Source: Variovorax davisae
Lineage (GTDB): Bacteria > Pseudomonadota > Gammaproteobacteria > Burkholderiales > Burkholderiaceae_C
Assembly (NCBI RefSeq): GCF_030316845.1
Contig: NZ_JASZYS010000005.1
Span: 186,001-250,000, forward strand
Direction of reading: 5' to 3'
DNA: 64,000 nt
Made by a program: the position numbers and the translations under genes. Below are positions 18,331 to 27,374 of this stretch, piece by piece. The number at the start of each line of letters is the position of its first letter. Within the stretch, counting starts at the first letter, position 1. A model generated the notes under the pieces. It was not told where the DNA came from. It worked only from the letters and a program-made list of their open reading frames with translations, and did not search any database.

Positions 18331-19317
18331 ATGGACTCACTCGACGAACTGCAACGCTACAGCCAACTGCTCCTGCGGCTCTACCGCATGGCCCAGGACC
18401 TGCCGATCACCGAGTTCCAGGACGCCGCGCTCGGCCTGGTCAAGGGGGTGCTCCCGTTCGACTCCTCGCTGTGGGGCACGGCCGCGCCCTCGCCCGGCGG
18501 GGCCGACATCCACACCGTCCACCTGCACAACAAGTCGCCCGAGATGCTGCCGGCCTACGAGTCGGTCAAGCACCTCGACACGGCGGTGGCGGGCATGTTC
18601 GCCGAGCCCCGGGCGACGCGCGGATTCCATCTCGAGACCTGGTTCTCCGACCCGCGCCAGCAGGCGATCCGCGACATGATGCGGCGCTTCGAGATCGAGA
18701 ACATGCTGGCCACCACGGTGATCGATCCCGCGACCCGCTTCGCCCACTGGATCCTGCTCTACCGGGCCGAGCGCGATGCCGGCTACACGCCCGAGGAGAC
18801 CGGCCTGCTGGCGCTGCTGGCGCCGCACGTGATGGAGGCGCTGGCGATCAACCGCAAGATGCACCTGGAGCGGCTCGGCCCGGCCGAGCAGGACGCGGTG
18901 CCCCGCGGCAGTGCCATCGCCGACCTGCGCGGCGTGGTCTACCACGCCGATGCGCGCTTCGCCGCGCTCGCCGGCGAGGAGTGGGACGACTGGCACGAAC
19001 GCCGTCTGCCGGCCGCGCTCGCGAGCCACTTCCAGGGCGACGGCGAGCGCTTTCGCGGCCGCGCCGTGGTGGTCGACGCCCGCGTCGAGCAGCAGCTGCT
19101 GTTCCTCAAGGCCCGGCCGCGCTGCCTCGCCGATGGCCTGACGGCGCGCGAGTTCACGATCGCCAAGCTGATCGCCAAAGGGGACACCCACAAGGAGATC
19201 GCGCAGACGCTGACCCGCTCGCCGGCCACGGTGCGCAACCAGATCCAGGCGATCTACGAGAAGCTCGGGGTCGGCAACATCGCCGGCTTGATCGAAGCCC
19301 TGCGGCTGGCGGACTAG
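18331..19317 (+). CDS. LuxR-type helix-turn-helix regulator
   Basis: Protein of 328 residues. The N-terminal 200 residues look like a GAF-like sensory region without a recognised family motif. The C-terminal GerE/LuxR HTH (about 265-325) reads LTAREFTIAKLIAKGDTHKE followed by TRSPATVRNQIQAIYEKL. No receiver aspartate or autoinducer-binding signature is apparent. The ATG at 18331 (MDSLDELQRY) is preferred over 18283 because the extra 16 residues are low complexity. The stop overlaps the stop of the convergent SRAP gene. Confidence 0.82.
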   Translation: MDSLDELQRYSQLLLRLYRMAQDLPITEFQDAALGLVKGVLPFDSSLWGTAAPSPGGADIHTVHLHNKSPEMLPAYESVKHLDTAVAGMFAEPRATRGFHLETWFSDPRQQAIRDMMRRFEIENMLATTVIDPATRFAHWILLYRAERDAGYTPEETGLLALLAPHVMEALAINRKMHLERLGPAEQDAVPRGSAIADLRGVVYHADARFAALAGEEWDDWHERRLPAALASHFQGDGERFRGRAVVVDARVEQQLLFLKARPRCLADGLTAREFTIAKLIAKGDTHKEIAQTLTRSPATVRNQIQAIYEKLGVGNIAGLIEALRLAD

Positions 19318-19940
19318 GCCGCGCGCACCGCATCCGCCGGCAGCGTCTGCCGCGCCAGCTTGTCGTCGGCATAGGGCCGCAGGTAGGCCGCGGTTTCCTC
19401 CACCGGGCAATGCAGCCAGTCGTCGATCCAGGCGTCGCGCAGGATCGCGGTGCGGCGCTGCTCCGGCCGGCCGGGGACGCCAAACGTCAGCAGCGCGAAG
19501 CTCTCGACGCACTCGCCGGCGGGCGAGCGCCAGCCGTTCCAGAGGCCGGCCAGCGCGAGCGGCTGGCCGTCGGTGCGCGACACCCGCACGGTCTGGCCCT
19601 CGCTGTCGGCGTCCTGGAACACGGCGTCGGCCAGGACCACGCAGCGATGGCCGCGCTTCCAGGGCTGGTAGAAGTTGCGCTCGGCAAAGGCGGTCTCGCC
19701 GCGCGCCTCATGGGTGTGGAGGTCCTGGCCGTCCTTGCTGAACAGCGGGATCAGGCCCCAGCGCCCGCGGGCGATCTGGAAGCGGGCCAGAGAATCCTGG
19801 GCCGTGTCGTCGGCGCGGGGGCGCCGCACGAACAGGCCCTGCTGGCCCGGCCGCACGATCGACGCCTCCGGGCGGAAGGCCAGACCGAAGCGCTGGGCGA
19901 AGTGAAGGGGCTCGCTCGCTGCTTGGTAGTGGGTGGGCAT
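19314..19940 (-). CDS. SRAP (YedK/HMCES)-family protein lacking catalytic residues
   Basis: Protein of 208 residues that follows the SRAP fold from end to end: MPTHYQ at the N-terminus, GRWGLIPLFSKD at 59-70, HEARGETAFAERNFYQPWKR at 77-96, ADAVFQ at 104-109 and ALAGLWNGWRSP at 129-140. Active SRAP proteins crosslink to abasic sites through Cys2, with help from an Asn, a Glu and a His. Here Cys2 is Pro2, the NARxE Asn is Glu78, the GFYEW-type Glu is Gln109, and the His after the TMLT/LLTF strand is missing (RPEQRR). The frame is intact. Crosslinking or protease activity is therefore unlikely; a DNA-binding or structural role is possible. Confidence 0.8.
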   Translation of the reverse strand: MPTHYQAASEPLHFAQRFGLAFRPEASIVRPGQQGLFVRRPRADDTAQDSLARFQIARGRWGLIPLFSKDGQDLHTHEARGETAFAERNFYQPWKRGHRCVVLADAVFQDADSEGQTVRVSRTDGQPLALAGLWNGWRSPAGECVESFALLTFGVPGRPEQRRTAILRDAWIDDWLHCPVEETAAYLRPYADDKLARQTLPADAVRAA

Positions 19941-20056
19941 GGCCGGACGGTGTGAAAGCTGGCGGATTCTAGTCAGCCGCCGATACCATAGGAAGGTTCG
20001 GCCGGCGCGCAAGCGCCGGCGGCGCGCCATAGCTCACGAAAACTCCCCCAAACTCC

Positions 20057-20815
20057 ATGACCTCTTCCCGTCTCACCATCATCACCGGTGCTTCCCGCGG
20101 CCTGGGCCGCGCCATGGCCGAGCAGTTGCTGCAACCCGGCCAACGCCTGCTGTGCATCTCGCGCCAGGCCGACGAGCAGCTCGCCACCCGCGCCCGCGAG
20201 GCCGGTGCCGAACTGGACCAGTGGCAGCTGGACCTGTCCGATCCGGCGCCGGGCGCTGCGCGCCTGGCGGCCTGGCTGCGGGCGCTCGATGCCAATGCCT
20301 TCGACAGCGCGACCTTGATCAACAACGCCGGCACGGTCGGCCGCCCGCGCCCCTTGTCCGAGGCGGTGGCGAGCGAGCTGGCGCAGGCGCTGCGGGTCGG
20401 GCTCGAGGCGCCGATGCTGCTGGCCTCGGCCTTCCTCGGGGCCACCAAGGGCTGGCGCGCCGAGCGCAAGGTGCTCAACATCTCCTCTGGCCTGGGGCGC
20501 AATGCGATGGGCAGCCAGGCGCCTTACTGCGCCGCCAAGGCCGGCATGGACCATTTCTCCCGCGCCGTGGCGCTGGAAGAGAAGGCGGCCGCCAACGGCG
20601 CGCGGATCGTCTCGCTGGCCCCCGGCATCATCGACACCGACATGCAGGTGGCGCTGCGGGGCGCCGAGGCCGACATGTTCCCGGACCGGGTGCGCTTCGA
20701 GAAGTTCAAGGCCGACGGCCTGCTCGACAGCCCGGCCTCGGCCGCCGCCAAGATCCTGAAATACCTGGCGCGCCCGGACTTCGGCGCCAACCCGGTCGCC
20801 GATGTCCGTGACTGA
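20057..20815 (+). CDS. short-chain dehydrogenase/reductase
   Basis: Classical SDR of 252 residues: the cofactor motif TGASRGLG near residue 10, NNAG near 92-95, the catalytic Ser in NISSGLG and the YCAAK motif carrying Tyr/Lys. The C-terminal loop APGIIDTDMQVALRG is typical of the sepiapterin-reductase/benzil-reductase subgroup, which uses NADPH. The substrate is not deducible. It starts 117 bases from the divergent SRAP gene. Confidence 0.88.
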   Translation: MTSSRLTIITGASRGLGRAMAEQLLQPGQRLLCISRQADEQLATRAREAGAELDQWQLDLSDPAPGAARLAAWLRALDANAFDSATLINNAGTVGRPRPLSEAVASELAQALRVGLEAPMLLASAFLGATKGWRAERKVLNISSGLGRNAMGSQAPYCAAKAGMDHFSRAVALEEKAAANGARIVSLAPGIIDTDMQVALRGAEADMFPDRVRFEKFKADGLLDSPASAAAKILKYLARPDFGANPVADVRD

Positions 20816-20867
20816 GAGGCCCGGCATGGCCGGCGCAGCCCGGCCGCGTTGGTGAAACACCGCGGAA

Positions 20868-20907
20868 CTGGCTTCGCCAGGCCGCAGGTGTTGCCCCCAG
20901 CAGGGGG
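20868..20907. repeat. intergenic hairpin pair (possible REP-like element)
   Basis: Two small inverted repeats in the 129-base gap 20816-20944: CTGGC-TTC-GCCAG (20868-20880) and CCCCC-AGCA-GGGGG (20894-20907). The surrounding wording (GGTGAAACACCGCGGAACTG then CTTCGCCAGGCCGCAGGTG) resembles a short dispersed element often seen behind genes in Comamonadaceae. Copy number cannot be judged from one window. Confidence 0.35.
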
Positions 20908-20944
20908 GTGGGAGGGCTACACGCAGTGAGCCCGACCTGGGGGG

Positions 20945-21907
20945 TTACTCAATCGTTGCGCCGGAGGCCTGGACGATCGATTTCCACTTCTGGTAGTCGG
21001 TCTTCAGCAGGGTCTCGAGTTCCTGCGGCGTCATGGCCTGCGGCTCGGCGCCCTGGGCGATGATCGCGGCCTTCATCTCGGGCGTGGCCAGCAGCTTGTT
21101 GACCTCGGCGTTGACGGTCGTGACCACGTCCTTGGGCGTGCCGGCGGGCATGAAGAGGCCGTACCAGGTGCTGACGTCGAAGCCCTTGTAGCCCAGCTCG
21201 GCCACCGTGGGAACGTCCGGCAGCGAGCTGCTGCGGCGCGCCGAGGTCACGGCCAGGGGGCGCAGCTTGCCGCCCTGGATCTGGCTCATGGCCGAGGGCA
21301 GCGACGACACCATGAGGTCGACGTTGCCGGCCAGCACGTCCATCATCGCGGCGTTCGAGCCCTTGTAGGGCACGTGCCGCATCTTGATGTTGGCGGCGCT
21401 CTTGAAGATCTCGCCGGCCAGGTGGATGGTGGTGCCGTTGCCGGGCGAGCCGTAGGTGATCGCGTCGGGCGCCGCCCGCGCCGCCGCGACCACGTCGGCC
21501 AGGGTCTTGAACTTGGAATCGCTGCGGGTGACGATCACCACCGGCGTGTAGGCGACATGCGCCACCGCCACCAGGTCCTTGGTCGGGTCGTAGCTCAGGT
21601 TCTTGTAGAGCCAGGGGGCGACGACCATGTTGTCCTTCTGCCCCATCACCATCTCGTAGCCCGAGGGCGCCGCGCGCACCGCCTCGGCGATGCCGATGGT
21701 GCCGCCGGCACCGGCGCGGTTGTCCGGCACCACGGTCCATTTGCTGACCTCGGTCAGCTTGTTGGCGACCAGCCGCGACAGGATGTCGGTGCCGCCGCCG
21801 GGCGGGAAGGGCACGATCATGCGGATCGGCTTGGCGGGATAGGGCTGGGCCTGCGCGGCGGTGAAGGCCAGCGCCAGGGCGGCGATGGTGAGCAGCTTGC
21901 GGATCAT
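20945..21907 (-). CDS. Bug/TctC-family tripartite tricarboxylate receptor
   Basis: Exported binding protein of 320 residues. The signal peptide [20 protein letters not shown] is followed by [20 protein letters not shown] and [38 protein letters not shown] near 175-193 is the conserved ligand-pocket region. It binds carboxylic acids in the periplasm. No TctA/TctB genes adjoin, so it is another orphan receptor. It faces the SDR gene tail to tail with a 129-base gap. Confidence 0.9.
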   Translation of the reverse strand: MIRKLLTIAALALAFTAAQAQPYPAKPIRMIVPFPPGGGTDILSRLVANKLTEVSKWTVVPDNRAGAGGTIGIAEAVRAAPSGYEMVMGQKDNMVVAPWLYKNLSYDPTKDLVAVAHVAYTPVVIVTRSDSKFKTLADVVAAARAAPDAITYGSPGNGTTIHLAGEIFKSAANIKMRHVPYKGSNAAMMDVLAGNVDLMVSSLPSAMSQIQGGKLRPLAVTSARRSSSLPDVPTVAELGYKGFDVSTWYGLFMPAGTPKDVVTTVNAEVNKLLATPEMKAAIIAQGAEPQAMTPQELETLLKTDYQKWKSIVQASGATIE

Positions 21908-22037
21908 GGGGGGTGTCTCGTCGTTCGGGCGCCGCGAAGGTGCGGCGCCATGCGCCGAGAGTGTGCCCCAACGCGCCCGCCGCAGCGCTCGCGATTGGCG
22001 ATGGCCGGGGTCGCGGATCGCGACTGCGGCCGCGGCG

Positions 22038-22250
22038 TCAATGGATGGTGGGCGGTCCGGTGTCGTCGCGCGCCTCTGTGCGCCGCTGCAGGGCCTCGAT
22101 GCCGGCCATCATCGCCGCGCCGTAGGTCGGCATCGGCCCGGCGGCGGCGTCGATCGGGCGGCAGTCGCGGCCCTCCTGCTTCTGCAGCACCCAGTAGAAA
22201 TGACCGGCAATCGGTTCGTCGACGATCAGCGAGATGGCATGGATGTCCAT
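22038..22250 (-). CDS. small conserved hypothetical protein
   Basis: Seventy-residue cytoplasmic protein beginning [20 protein letters not shown] and containing [20 protein letters not shown]. There is no signal peptide or transmembrane helix. An AGGAA ribosome site precedes the ATG at 22250, which decides this start against the longer frame reaching 22388. I do not recognise a function. It is read away from the pseudouridine synthase gene. Confidence 0.6.
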   Translation of the reverse strand: MDIHAISLIVDEPIAGHFYWVLQKQEGRDCRPIDAAAGPMPTYGAAMMAGIEALQRRTEARDDTGPPTIH

Positions 22251-22396
22251 GTGCGGTTCCTTGTTCAGCCCATGGACCGGTTGTACGCAGGCCCCGCGCG
22301 CTCGCACAGCAACGAATTCACGCCGCCGCCCCCGCGGATGCAACAGCCGGGGCTGGCGTGAAAAACGCACGCTCCGGATCGCCGACAATGGGCGCG

Positions 22397-23164
22397 ATGT
22401 CCGAGACCCCCGCCCCCTCCCGCCTCAACAAGCGCATGGCCGAGCTGGGCCTGTGCTCGCGCCGCGAGGCCGACGACTGGATCGCGCAGGGCTGGGTCAA
22501 GGTCAACGGCCAGGTGGCCGAGATGGGCGTCAAGGTGACGCCCTCCGATCGCATCGAGGTCGACAAGAAGGCGCAGAACCAGCAGCAGCAGCAGGTCACG
22601 ATCCTGCTGCACAAGCCGATGGGCTACGTCAGCGGGCAGGCCGAGGACGGCCACGAGCCCGCGGTGGTGCTGATCAACCCGCGCACCCACTGGCGCGAGG
22701 ACCCGATCCGCAACCGCTTCTCGCCGCCGCAGCTGCGCGGCCTGGCGCCGGCCGGCCGGCTCGACATCGATTCGGTCGGCCTGCTGGTGCTGACGCAGGA
22801 CGGCCGCGTGGCGCGCCAATTGATCGGCGAGGACTCCGGCATCGAGAAGGAATACCTGGTCCGGGTGTCGTACGGCCCGGTGGCGCAGAACTCGCAGGCC
22901 GCCTTCCCGCGCGAACTGTTGGCCCGGCTGCGCCACGGCCTGAGCCTCGACGGCCAGCCGCTGAAGCCGGCCAAGGTCGACTGGCAGAACCCCGAGCAGC
23001 TGCGCTTCGTGCTGACCGAGGGCAAGAAGCGCCAGATCCGCCGCATGTGCGAGCTGGTCGGGCTCAAGGTCGTGGGGCTCAAGCGCATCCGCATCGGCCG
23101 CGTGGTGCTGGGCAACCTGCCGGTCGGCCAGTGGCGCTACCTGGGCGCCGACGAACGGTTCTGA
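22397..23164 (+). CDS. RsuA/RluF-family pseudouridine synthase
   Basis: RNA-modifying enzyme of 255 residues. The N-terminal S4 RNA-binding domain (about 8-65, [20 protein letters not shown]) is followed by a short Gln run (NQQQQQ) and the catalytic domain. That domain has [19 protein letters not shown], in which the Asp of RLD is the nucleophile, and [14 protein letters not shown] in the RsuA/RluB/E/F style. It isomerises a specific uridine in rRNA or tRNA; RluF-like (23S U2604) is the closest pattern, but the target is not certain. The start at 22397 is chosen over 22388 because the family begins there. Confidence 0.87.
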   Translation: MSETPAPSRLNKRMAELGLCSRREADDWIAQGWVKVNGQVAEMGVKVTPSDRIEVDKKAQNQQQQQVTILLHKPMGYVSGQAEDGHEPAVVLINPRTHWREDPIRNRFSPPQLRGLAPAGRLDIDSVGLLVLTQDGRVARQLIGEDSGIEKEYLVRVSYGPVAQNSQAAFPRELLARLRHGLSLDGQPLKPAKVDWQNPEQLRFVLTEGKKRQIRRMCELVGLKVVGLKRIRIGRVVLGNLPVGQWRYLGADERF

Positions 23165-23185
23165 GCGGGCCCGGCGCAAGCGGCC

Positions 23186-23488
23186 TCAGCCCGCGCAGGC
23201 CTTGTTGTGCGAGGCGTGCATCCCCTTGGCCTTGGCCTCGGCTTCGCTCAGGTACTCGCCCTTCTTGGTCTTGCCGTAGTAGCGGTCGCCCATGCAGTGG
23301 TAGACCTTGGTCTCGTCGTTGGCCCAGACCTTGCCGGCGCCACCGCCGGGCGCGGCGGCCATGGTCGCCTGATCGGGTCGTGTTGCCGGCTTGCCGGCGG
23401 CCGCGACGGTGGCGAGTGGCTGGGCCTGGGCGCCGAGCGCGGCCAGCAGGCCCGCCGCGGCCAGCAGGGTCTTGGGGAAAAAAGTCAT
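23186..23488 (-). CDS. small exported protein of the VYHC type
   Basis: Protein of 100 residues. Signal peptide [20 protein letters not shown], cleavage after AQA, a low-complexity Ala/Gly spacer, then a compact domain of about 45 residues. That domain contains [19 protein letters not shown] and [10 protein letters not shown], with two cysteines likely to form a disulphide in the periplasm. Similar short domains are common exported proteins in proteobacteria with no known role. It diverges from the response regulator gene across 157 bases in which I find no clear operator. Confidence 0.72.
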   Translation of the reverse strand: MTFFPKTLLAAAGLLAALGAQAQPLATVAAAGKPATRPDQATMAAAPGGGAGKVWANDETKVYHCMGDRYYGKTKKGEYLSEAEAKAKGMHASHNKACAG

Positions 23489-23645
23489 CCGGGCGCCTCC
23501 TCGGGCGGTGTATTGGGGAACAAGCATCGTCCGCATGCGATCTGAACGCCACCTGACCGCTGCTCCTGCTTCGCGCAACGCCTGCTCATGCGGCGCTAAG
23601 AATCCGGGCGTAGCCTCGCCGTCGAAGCTGTTCCAAGGAGATCCC

Positions 23646-24305
23646 GTGCGCGCACTGCTGGTGGAAGACGACGAAATGATCGGCGCGAGCCTCATGCATG
23701 CGCTCGGCGGCGCCGGCTGGTCGGTGGACTGGGTCCGCGACGGCCTGCTGGCGCACAGCGCGCTCGCCGATGGCGGCTACACCTGCGTGCTGCTCGACCT
23801 CGGGCTGCCGAAGCAGGACGGCACCGAGGTGCTGCGGCGCGCCCGCTCCCGCGGCGACGCCACGCCGGTGCTGGTGCTGACCGCCCGCGACGGGCTCGAC
23901 GACCGGATCCAGACCCTCGACCTCGGCGCCGACGACTACCTGCTGAAGCCCTTCGCTCTGCGCGAACTGCTGGCGCGGATGCGCGCCGTGGTGCGGCGCC
24001 GCGACGGCGCCGCGCATTCGGTCATCGGCACCCCCGCGCTGCAGCTCGACCTCACGACCCGCGACGTGACGGTCAACGGCGTGCGGGAGGCGCTCACCGC
24101 GCGCGAATTCGCGCTGCTGCACGCGCTGCTGGAGCGGCCCGGCGCCATCCTGTCGCGCGAGCAGCTCGAGGACCGCATCTACGGCTGGGGCGACGAGGTC
24201 ACGAGCAACGCGATCGACGTGCTGATCCACGGCATGCGGCGCAAGCTGGGTGCCGAGGCGATCCGCAACGTGCGCGGGCTCGGCTGGCGGGTCGTGCCGG
24301 CGTGA
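23646..24305 (+). CDS. OmpR-family response regulator (QseB/PmrA-like)
   Basis: Response regulator of 219 residues. The receiver domain has acidic E7/D8/D9, phospho-acceptor Asp51 in LLDLGLP, the switch Thr in LTARD and Lys near 101 in LLKPF. It is followed by an OmpR-type winged helix (about 125-218, [17 protein letters not shown]). The start is GTG at 23646, fixed by an AAGGAG ribosome site 6 bases upstream. It overlaps the sensor kinase gene by 4 bases, so the pair is co-translated. Confidence 0.9.
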   Translation: MRALLVEDDEMIGASLMHALGGAGWSVDWVRDGLLAHSALADGGYTCVLLDLGLPKQDGTEVLRRARSRGDATPVLVLTARDGLDDRIQTLDLGADDYLLKPFALRELLARMRAVVRRRDGAAHSVIGTPALQLDLTTRDVTVNGVREALTAREFALLHALLERPGAILSREQLEDRIYGWGDEVTSNAIDVLIHGMRRKLGAEAIRNVRGLGWRVVPA

Positions 24306-25663
24306 ACGCCGGCTGGGGCTGGCGCCCGCGCTCGCTGCGCACCCGGCTGCTGGCCTGGCTGGTCGCGCTGCATCTGCTGGCGATCGCGGCCACCGTGTGG
24401 CTTTCCTACGTGGCCTACGGCCGGCTGGTGAACAACTTCATGGACGACCAGATGCGGCTGGTGGCCGAGTCGCATGCGACCCATCACCGGCTGCCCACGC
24501 TGCAGCCGGTGGGCAGCGACGACGTCGTCCAGCGTGGCGCCTTCGTGGTCCAGGTGTGGAGCGCCGACGGCGCCACCCTGCAGGCCACCTCGTGGAGCGG
24601 GCTGGCGCTGCCGCTGCAGGCGCAGCCGGGTTTCGGCGACGTCCGCCTCGGGCCCGGCGACACGGGCGGATGGCGGGTCTACACGCTGGCCGCCGAGCCG
24701 CGCGACGGCTCGCCGCGGGTGCAGGTGGTGCAGAACGACGGCTTCCGACGCCACCGGATCGTGCGCCGGGCGCTGCTCGAGAGTCTGCCGATCCTGCTGC
24801 TGCTGCCGATCACGCTCGGCCTGCTGTGGGCGATCGTCTCGGCCGCCTCGCGTTCGCTGCGCATCGTCGCCCGCGACCTGGCGGCGCAGGACGAGGCCAG
24901 CCCCGACGGCGTGCCGGTGGCCCGGGTGCCGGAGGAAATCGCGCCGCTGGTGGCGGCCTTCAACAGCCTGCTGGGCCGGCTTCGCGGCACGCTGTCGACC
25001 CAGCGCCGCTTCATGCAGGACGCGGCGCACGAGCTGCGCACCCCGATGGCCGCGATCGGCCTGCAGATCGAGAACCTGCGCGCCCACGTGCCGCGTGGCG
25101 ACGCCGCCGAGCGCTTCGCCCAGCTCGAGGGCGGCGTCCGGCGCGCCCAGCACCTGATCGAGCAGCTGCTGCGCCTGTCGCGCCAGGACGCGCCGGCCGC
25201 CGGCGCCCGCGGCCCGGTGGACCTGGCCATGCTGTTGCGCGACAGCGTCGGCCAGCTGATGGTGCTGGCCGACCAGCGCCGGGTCGATGTCGGCTTCGAA
25301 GGCCTTGTCACGCCCTGGGTCAGCGCGCCGGCGGCCGACCTGCGCAGCGTGTTCGACAACCTGATCGACAACGCGGTGCGCTATGCGGCCGAGGGCGGCG
25401 TGGTCGACGTCCGGCTGCACCTGGTCGACGGCCGGCCGGTGGTCGACGTGGTGGACGACGGCCCCGGCATCGCGGCCGACCAGCTGGAGCGCGTCTTCGA
25501 CCGCTTCTACCGCGTCGCCGGCGCCCCTGCCGGCGGCAGCGGGCTGGGGCTGGCGATCGCGCAGGCGGCGGCGCTGCGCAACGGGCTGCGCATCGTGCTG
25601 GCCAACCGCGGCGACCGCAGCGGCCTGGTGGCGCGGGTCCACCTGCCGCCGATCGCGGCCTGA
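24302..25663 (+). CDS. sensor histidine kinase (QseC-like)
   Basis: Membrane kinase of 453 residues. It has transmembrane helices near 14-36 and 161-181 bounding a periplasmic sensor of about 120 residues, then a HAMP-like linker and the HisKA box with His243 in AAHELRTP. The HATPase domain has the N box DNLIDNAVRYA, G1 DDGPGIA and G2 GSGLGLAIA. GTG start overlapping the regulator stop. The substrate-binding protein gene follows after 51 bases, suggesting that the sensor may read that protein rather than a free ligand. Confidence 0.88.
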   Translation: MNAGWGWRPRSLRTRLLAWLVALHLLAIAATVWLSYVAYGRLVNNFMDDQMRLVAESHATHHRLPTLQPVGSDDVVQRGAFVVQVWSADGATLQATSWSGLALPLQAQPGFGDVRLGPGDTGGWRVYTLAAEPRDGSPRVQVVQNDGFRRHRIVRRALLESLPILLLLPITLGLLWAIVSAASRSLRIVARDLAAQDEASPDGVPVARVPEEIAPLVAAFNSLLGRLRGTLSTQRRFMQDAAHELRTPMAAIGLQIENLRAHVPRGDAAERFAQLEGGVRRAQHLIEQLLRLSRQDAPAAGARGPVDLAMLLRDSVGQLMVLADQRRVDVGFEGLVTPWVSAPAADLRSVFDNLIDNAVRYAAEGGVVDVRLHLVDGRPVVDVVDDGPGIAADQLERVFDRFYRVAGAPAGGSGLGLAIAQAAALRNGLRIVLANRGDRSGLVARVHLPPIAA

Positions 25664-25714
25664 GCGCCCGGGGGCGCTATCCTGCGCGTCTCGTTCGTGA
25701 ACCCGGGAGACTTC

Positions 25715-26740
25715 ATGCGCCGTTTCGTTCCCCCCGCCCTGACTGCCATCGTCCTGAGCGCCGCCGCCCTGGCGGCGCAGGCCCAGGGCACGGTCAATGC
25801 CTTGTGCAGCACCGACGCCGGCTGGTGCGAGGCGGCGGCGGCCGAGTTCAGCCGGGCCACCGGCATCCGCGTGCTGCAGGCGCACAAGGGCACGGGCGAG
25901 ATCGGCGCCCAGCTGCGCGCCGAGGCGGCGAACCCGAAGACCGACATCTGGTGGGGCGGCACCGGCGACCCCTTCCTGCAGGCGGCCGAGGAAGGCCTGC
26001 TCGAGCCCTACCGCCCGGCCTACATCAACGACCTGTACGACTGGTCGGTGCGGCAGTACGCGATGTCGGGCAACCGGGTCGGCGGCTTCTACACCAGCGC
26101 CATGGGCTTCGGCTTCAACACCGAGGTGCTCAAGAAGAAGAAGCTGCCCGAGCCGCACTGCTGGGCCGACCTGGTCAAGCCCGAATACAAGGGCGAGATC
26201 GAGATGTCGCACCCGGCCACCAGCGGCACCGGCTACACCATCGTCGCCGGCCTGGTGCAGATGATGGGCGAAGACGCCGCCTTCGACTACCTGAAGAAGC
26301 TGCACCGCAACACCACCACCTACACCCGCAGCGGCCAGGCCCAGGCGCCCAACGTGGCCAAGGGCGAGGTGGCGGTCGGGATCAGCTTCATCTTCGGCTT
26401 CGACAAGTGGCGCCACGACAAGTACCCCGTGAAGGCCATCGCGCCCTGCGAGGGCACCGGCTACGAGATCGGCGGCATCGCGCTGGTCAAGGGCGCGCGC
26501 AACAAGGCCAACGCCCAGCGCTACTACGACTGGCTCATGAGCCCGGCCGGGCAGGCCATCGGCGCCCAGGCCGGCAGCCTGCAGTCGCCCGCCAACCGGA
26601 CCTTCAAGCCCGATCCGCGCATCCCGTCGATGGACGGGGTCAAGCTCATCAAGTACGACTTCGAGAAGTACGGCCAGGCGGCCGAGCGCAAGCGGCTGAT
26701 CGATCGGTGGACGCGCGAGGTGGAGTCGCAGCCGCGCTGA
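25715..26740 (+). CDS. AfuA/PgtC-type extracellular solute-binding protein
   Basis: Periplasmic binding protein of 341 residues (SBP_bac_1/AfuA-like). Signal peptide MRRFVPPALTAIVLSAAALA, mature N-terminus near QGTVNALC. Features include KTDIWWGGTGDPFLQAAEEG and FYTSAMGFGFNTEVLKKKKL, which are typical of iron or phosphosugar-acid receptors. Four cysteines (LCSTDAGWC and others) may be oxidised. GGGAG ribosome site before the ATG at 25715. No permease or ATPase follows. The arrangement regulator-kinase-binding protein recalls PgtA-PgtB-PgtC-like signalling sets. Confidence 0.85.
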   Translation: MRRFVPPALTAIVLSAAALAAQAQGTVNALCSTDAGWCEAAAAEFSRATGIRVLQAHKGTGEIGAQLRAEAANPKTDIWWGGTGDPFLQAAEEGLLEPYRPAYINDLYDWSVRQYAMSGNRVGGFYTSAMGFGFNTEVLKKKKLPEPHCWADLVKPEYKGEIEMSHPATSGTGYTIVAGLVQMMGEDAAFDYLKKLHRNTTTYTRSGQAQAPNVAKGEVAVGISFIFGFDKWRHDKYPVKAIAPCEGTGYEIGGIALVKGARNKANAQRYYDWLMSPAGQAIGAQAGSLQSPANRTFKPDPRIPSMDGVKLIKYDFEKYGQAAERKRLIDRWTREVESQPR

Positions 26741-26755
26741 ATTCGAGACTTCAAA

Positions 26756-26784
26756 GCCGGACAGGACCCAGCCGGTCGTCCGGC
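26756..26784 (+). terminator. possible terminator after binding-protein gene
   Basis: Seven-bp inverted repeat GCCGGAC (26756-26762) and GTCCGGC (26778-26784) with a 15-base loop, 15 bases after the stop and followed by a pyrimidine-rich CTTCATTTCC stretch. The T run is poor, so this is tentative. Confidence 0.4.
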
Positions 26785-26867
26785 CTTCATTTCCTGGCAA
26801 TGCTGCCGATATGTGGAAATGGAGGCCTCGCATGACGCCTCGAACTCCAGATTGGGGACGCAGGCTC

Positions 26868-27341
26868 ATGTCCAGAAGAATGCTCCGAACACCCACGCCG
26901 GGCCTGGCCCTGTCCCGAGCAGCGGCGCTGGCCGCCTTGTGCACGTTGCCGCAGCTGCCACTGCCCTGCGGCGCGGAGCCCCTGCGCGGTGCGAGCAGGG
27001 CGGCGGGCCAGCTCAGGGTGACGCTGGTCGTTCTTCCGGTTTTCAACGTCCTGGAGGTCACACGCGTGAAGGACGGATACGAGTACCGGCTATGGACCAA
27101 CAGCAAATCGTTGGTCATCGGCGGTCAGGAGCACCGGTTCAGCCACGCCGGGGAGGTCAGGTTGAGGGTCGATGGCCGTGAGAGCGAGGTCGACACCCGA
27201 CTCAACCTCGACAGAAGCCTGGGGCTTGGGTGGCGAAGCGTCTCGTCGCATCCCGATGGCCATGGTCGCGCGCCCGCGTTGCGGAACGCGCCGGCCGCGG
27301 GCAACCAGCCCGACATACACACGGTCACGGTGGCTTACTAG
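26868..27341 (+). CDS. predicted exported protein, function unknown
   Basis: Protein of 157 residues. An Arg-rich N-terminus and hydrophobic segment (LALSRAAALAALCTLPQL) suggest export, with possible cleavage near CGAEP. The mature part is beta-rich, with VTLVVLPVFNVLEVTRVKDG and YEYRLWTNSKSLVIGGQEHR, and ends in a Pro/His-rich tail. I do not recognise a family. The start is uncertain (26811, 26832 or 26868); 26868 gives the best signal peptide. It borders the accessory region and converges on the broken GFA gene 33 bases away. Confidence 0.5.
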   Translation: MSRRMLRTPTPGLALSRAAALAALCTLPQLPLPCGAEPLRGASRAAGQLRVTLVVLPVFNVLEVTRVKDGYEYRLWTNSKSLVIGGQEHRFSHAGEVRLRVDGRESEVDTRLNLDRSLGLGWRSVSSHPDGHGRAPALRNAPAAGNQPDIHTVTVAY

Positions 27342-27374
27342 GGCGTCCGGCAGAGCCGAGTTCGAGCGCGACGC

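Noticed and set aside
22576..22602. CAG-type repeat coding for a Gln run in the pseudouridine synthase
   Set aside because: Only a five-residue Gln tract (NQQQQQ) in a linker; too short to be considered a functional repeat or slippage locus.
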